In this document: one piece after another, positions 60,859 to 64,000 of the stretch | Numbering within the stretch: position 1 is the stretch's first letter | Layout: each line of letters opens with the position of its first letter | Source: Tamarix chinensis | Lineage: Eukaryota; Streptophyta; Magnoliopsida; Caryophyllales; Tamaricaceae | NCBI GenBank assembly: GCA_030549775.1 | Contig: CM060175.1 | Location: 104,080,922-104,144,921 of the forward strand | DNA length: 64,000 bases | Direction: 5' to 3' | The notes under the pieces: model-generated | Seen by the model: the letters and a program-made list of their open reading frames with translations, nothing else | What the model was told of the DNA's origin: nothing | The model's database searches: none | Program-made: the position numbers and the translations under genes

Positions 60859-63800
60859 TATGGACTAAACTTATATTAAGCATGGTGGTAACACCTATTA
60901 TTTTATGGTTTTATTTTTGTTTAACAAGGAAAAGAGTTAGTAGTAAATTTTTATGTGCTCCAAATATGGGTTGATTTGTAATACTTGGCCTAAATTTTTT
61001 AATTCGACATTTTAATGTTGAAAGAACCTAAATGGCATTCATTATTCTCTCATAGGTTTATTGACTTACAAATGAATAAAGGAGTAAGAAAGAGAGAAAA
61101 CCCATAATTTTGGAAATTTTTCAGTAGGTATGTAAAATCCCTAAAATTAGTAGTGGATGATGAAGACCTAAGAGAATTAATAAGACTACCTATATCAATA
61201 AGGTATACATTCTTTTTGAGAAACTGTTGTGCTATTTCCGCAAGCATACGGATTTGTTATAGCATTTCAAGGTCGTATCCCACAGGGACTTCGTAATTGA
61301 TTACACTTCTTTACTATTTTAACTATCTAAATTTATAAAAAGCGGGGGTATGCGTTCGGATAAAAAGAATAATTATAAAAAAGCTTTCTAACTTGCAGAT
61401 ACTAAACAATAAGAGCGAAACCTAGGATCGAACTTTGATCTCCGGATTAATAATCAATAATGAAACAACCCTTATACCATAGATTAATTCGCTAATCGTG
61501 GATAATTGGTCAAATAATATTCATTAGCCTCTTTTAAGGTCTAAAAACATATTTAATTTAATTTGCCGATTATTTTCATGACTCACAAATTAAACTAAAC
61601 CCATTAAGCATCACCAATTATAGAGTCCCTATGAATTAAACATCTACTTTCGTGATTGCTCAAATTCCCGTACATATGCTAATTTCCAATAATAATATGA
61701 GCCTTTCAATTGTTGATTACATCTAAGGAGGTCGGATTTCGTCAAATCTACTTTACAATTAAATCTAGCATATATAATAGTATAAATGAATCAATCATAC
61801 GATATTATACTTTAATTCATCATATTGATTACTAAAACGGTACCTAAGTCCAATCCTAGGAAAAAGACTATTCACTCATATTTTTAGTTGAGATTAATGA
61901 AATAAATAGTTTGATGATCATAATAACAATGTAAAGATATAAAGAAGAAGAATTAGATTTAAATAACCGTAATCTAGAAGAGTGTAATGTTGATTTCGAG
62001 CTAATCGTACACGAATTACACAACTGAGTCTCTAGAAAAATTAAAACTAAAGGAACAAATAATTACATGAAGCTAAGCTCAGTAATGAGGGGTCCAAGTG
62101 TCCTTAAAACCTCATCTCTCTCTCCTTAAGAAGTCCCCGAGGTGTGCTACCAAATTCTCCATCACACCGGTCATGTCGCACACATAAATCATGGGGAAGA
62201 GCATTGTTGCACGGTCGTGCAGCCTTTGCACGGCCTGCCCATACAGTTTCTCAGCTCTCAATATTTTGGAATTTCTGACCTTGCACGACCATGCAGGACT
62301 AGCACGGTGATGTGGTTTTATCAAAGTAGCCGGAAGGTTGGATTAAAGATTGTATTAGAAACTATCAACCAAGAACTAATGCAAAAGAAACGAAGAAAAG
62401 AAGCAATTAGCTAGAGTATAGGTGAAGAAATTGATTAACAATGTTGAAGATACTCGACAGATTTGAGTGGTCTTCAAATATGTCGAGTTTGAAGATTGAT
62501 TGAGGAAGGTAGAATCCCAGATTTCCCTTGCCCAATGTTGACCCAAAAGGGAGGATAGACTTTATCTAATGTAGCTCAAAGTTTGATCACAAAATCATAT
62601 GTTTTATTCATTCAAAACTATTCAAATCTGCTTACAAATGCTGTGCACAAGGGCTTATATAGGAGATGAGTTCCAGCTTGAAGTGTCGAGCTTCCAGCTG
62701 GACCTTTCCTTAATTTAGCCCATTAATCATGGTTGAATTAAGCCCATATTAACCTTAATCCAAAGCATAATATCATTGGTTAAATGATACTAAGGATTAA
62801 TATTACAAAGCTATACAATTGACTAAGATACATACATGAAATTATATCAATACCCTAACTTACATAAAATACACTTAGGGTTAGGGTTTACAACAAGTTA
62901 ATACAACTAATGAATATCATCACTATATCTTCTTATTGTAAAGTATAATCTCATATATGTCATAGTCTTGCATGCTTTGAATACTTGTACACATTAAAAT
63001 GTATTAACATCTTCTTCTTACAAATATGTGACATACCTACAAGAACAACTTGAATGTTTTTCAATATTAAGCATAAAAGAATTATCAAGAATATTTAACA
63101 TGATAGGCTCCAACATTAAGAAAGCTAAATCTTCCTTACCTTGAGGAATAATATGAATATCATTAGATACATTGGATGCTCTTGCATCACACGGCTTGGC
63201 TGTGTAATATTTTTAGCCTTGACTTTTTAGTTCAGAATTTCACACGACCGTGCGATTCTGTTTTCTTCCATAATCATAGGGGAGTGCTGCACAACTGTGC
63301 AGTTAGGTGTGCGGCCGACCATGCAACTCCCTTTTCAGTCTTCTTAGGGATATCGTGACACATGTTTTGGCTCTCATAGCTTCAATACACTTCCATTAAC
63401 ATGTTGGGTTGATGTACTCTCTTCCCAAGCTTTCCTTGCTAGGTCCTTTACTCTAAAAATAAGCAATTCTTTATCGGAATTGGTGTTTTTGCGAGAAATC
63501 CTATAACACAAAGATCAAGAAAGTAGTAGTGCAAATAATAGACTAAAACCATAGCAAAATATGTAAAAGAGATTAATTAAAATCCCAAAGCTAAGGGAAA
63601 TAGAGGTAAAAATATGGGAAAAAATCACTTTATCGGAAACCTACCATTAAAGAAATTTATAGTTAAGTGTGTTTGACTTGGAGTAATTTAAGGATGGGTG
63701 ACTTGCTGAAAAGTTTTCTGGGATATGTGTGATGAAAAGTATGTTCAAAAGGACTTGTGTTGATTTGTGGGGTTGTTCATTAATCCCAAAATCACCCCAA

Positions 63801-64000
63801 AGTAGACAGCAATAACCCTAGTGAGGTAGGGTTGTTACATTATGTATTACTTGGTCTCAACACCACAACCTTTAGCATTGGAGTAATGGAAAACACATTA
63901 GCCAACATATAACTCACCTGATATTAGAATATGTGGCCCATTAGGAATTGGGGTGCCTCTTTAGGACATGGGTTCGAAACTTATCCATGCCTAATTGTAT
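60859..64000. mobile_element. Probable LTR-retroelement non-coding region
   Basis: At 61240-61290, GCAAGCATACGGATTTGTTA followed by GTCGTATCCCACAGGGACTT is a phrase common in plant retroelement spacers. At 62140-62330 and 63175-63340 GCACGGTCGTGCA and CACGACCGTGC-type palindromes recur. No gag or pol domain is visible and no LTR boundary was found, so the name is provisional. Small frames here (62142-62414, 63176-63358) have no recognised domain. The sequence continues past the window edge. Confidence 0.35.

Noticed and set aside
61255..61300. Possible tRNA-like or organelle-derived sequence
   Set aside because: The phrase resembles a repeated plant retroelement spacer instead; no cloverleaf could be drawn.

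Overview
This is a plant nuclear window: spliced genes with GT-AG introns, AT-rich spacer, and the usual flowering-plant mobile elements (hAT, Mutator-like, Stowaway-like, Ty1/copia, solo LTR). Nothing seen fixes the species; both host proteins fit an angiosperm, monocot or eudicot. Only two host genes are well supported. The rest is mobile-element remains, minisatellites and AT-rich spacer.

Left end (1-8.3 kb): a complete four-exon gene on + for an FQR1/WrbA-type NAD(P)H:quinone oxidoreductase (204 aa, CDS 1648-6396), with a TATA box and a possible transposon scar in intron 2. From 8.3 to 17.2 kb lies a RICESLEEPER/DAYSLEEPER-type hAT transposon with recognisable terminal inverted repeats. 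Its N-terminal transposase part is broken, but a 425-codon C-terminal frame is open. A 4,453-bp solo LTR with a perfect 5-bp target duplication (GTAAT) sits at the 3' end of that frame and supplies its stop codon.

Middle (17.2-28 kb): a seven-exon gene on - (20468-24289) for a bHLH112/bHLH123-like transcription factor of 561 aa, with a full splice model in phase. Around it are spacer, microsatellites and a Stowaway-like MITE.

28.2-38 kb: four diverged minisatellite arrays with near-constant 21- or 22-bp periods. The two at 33.3-35.3 kb are inverted to each other around an 0.9-kb spacer. Next to them is a decayed Mutator-like element carrying MULE transposase, SWIM zinc-finger and OTU-protease-like segments.

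38-49.4 kb: spacer with several 230-bp MITEs, a small hAT relic and a full-length but dead Ty1/copia element (44442-49419) with both LTRs, primer-binding site and polypurine tract.

49.4-64 kb: longer-period degenerate tandem repeats, a promoter-like segment, one unidentified spliced-looking reading frame, a 620-bp non-autonomous hAT element with a 7/8 target duplication, and retroelement-like sequence with repeated CACGACCGTGC-type palindromes. No rRNA, CRISPR array or confident tRNA gene was seen. The two host genes show no functional link. All coordinates and splice sites were read by eye.
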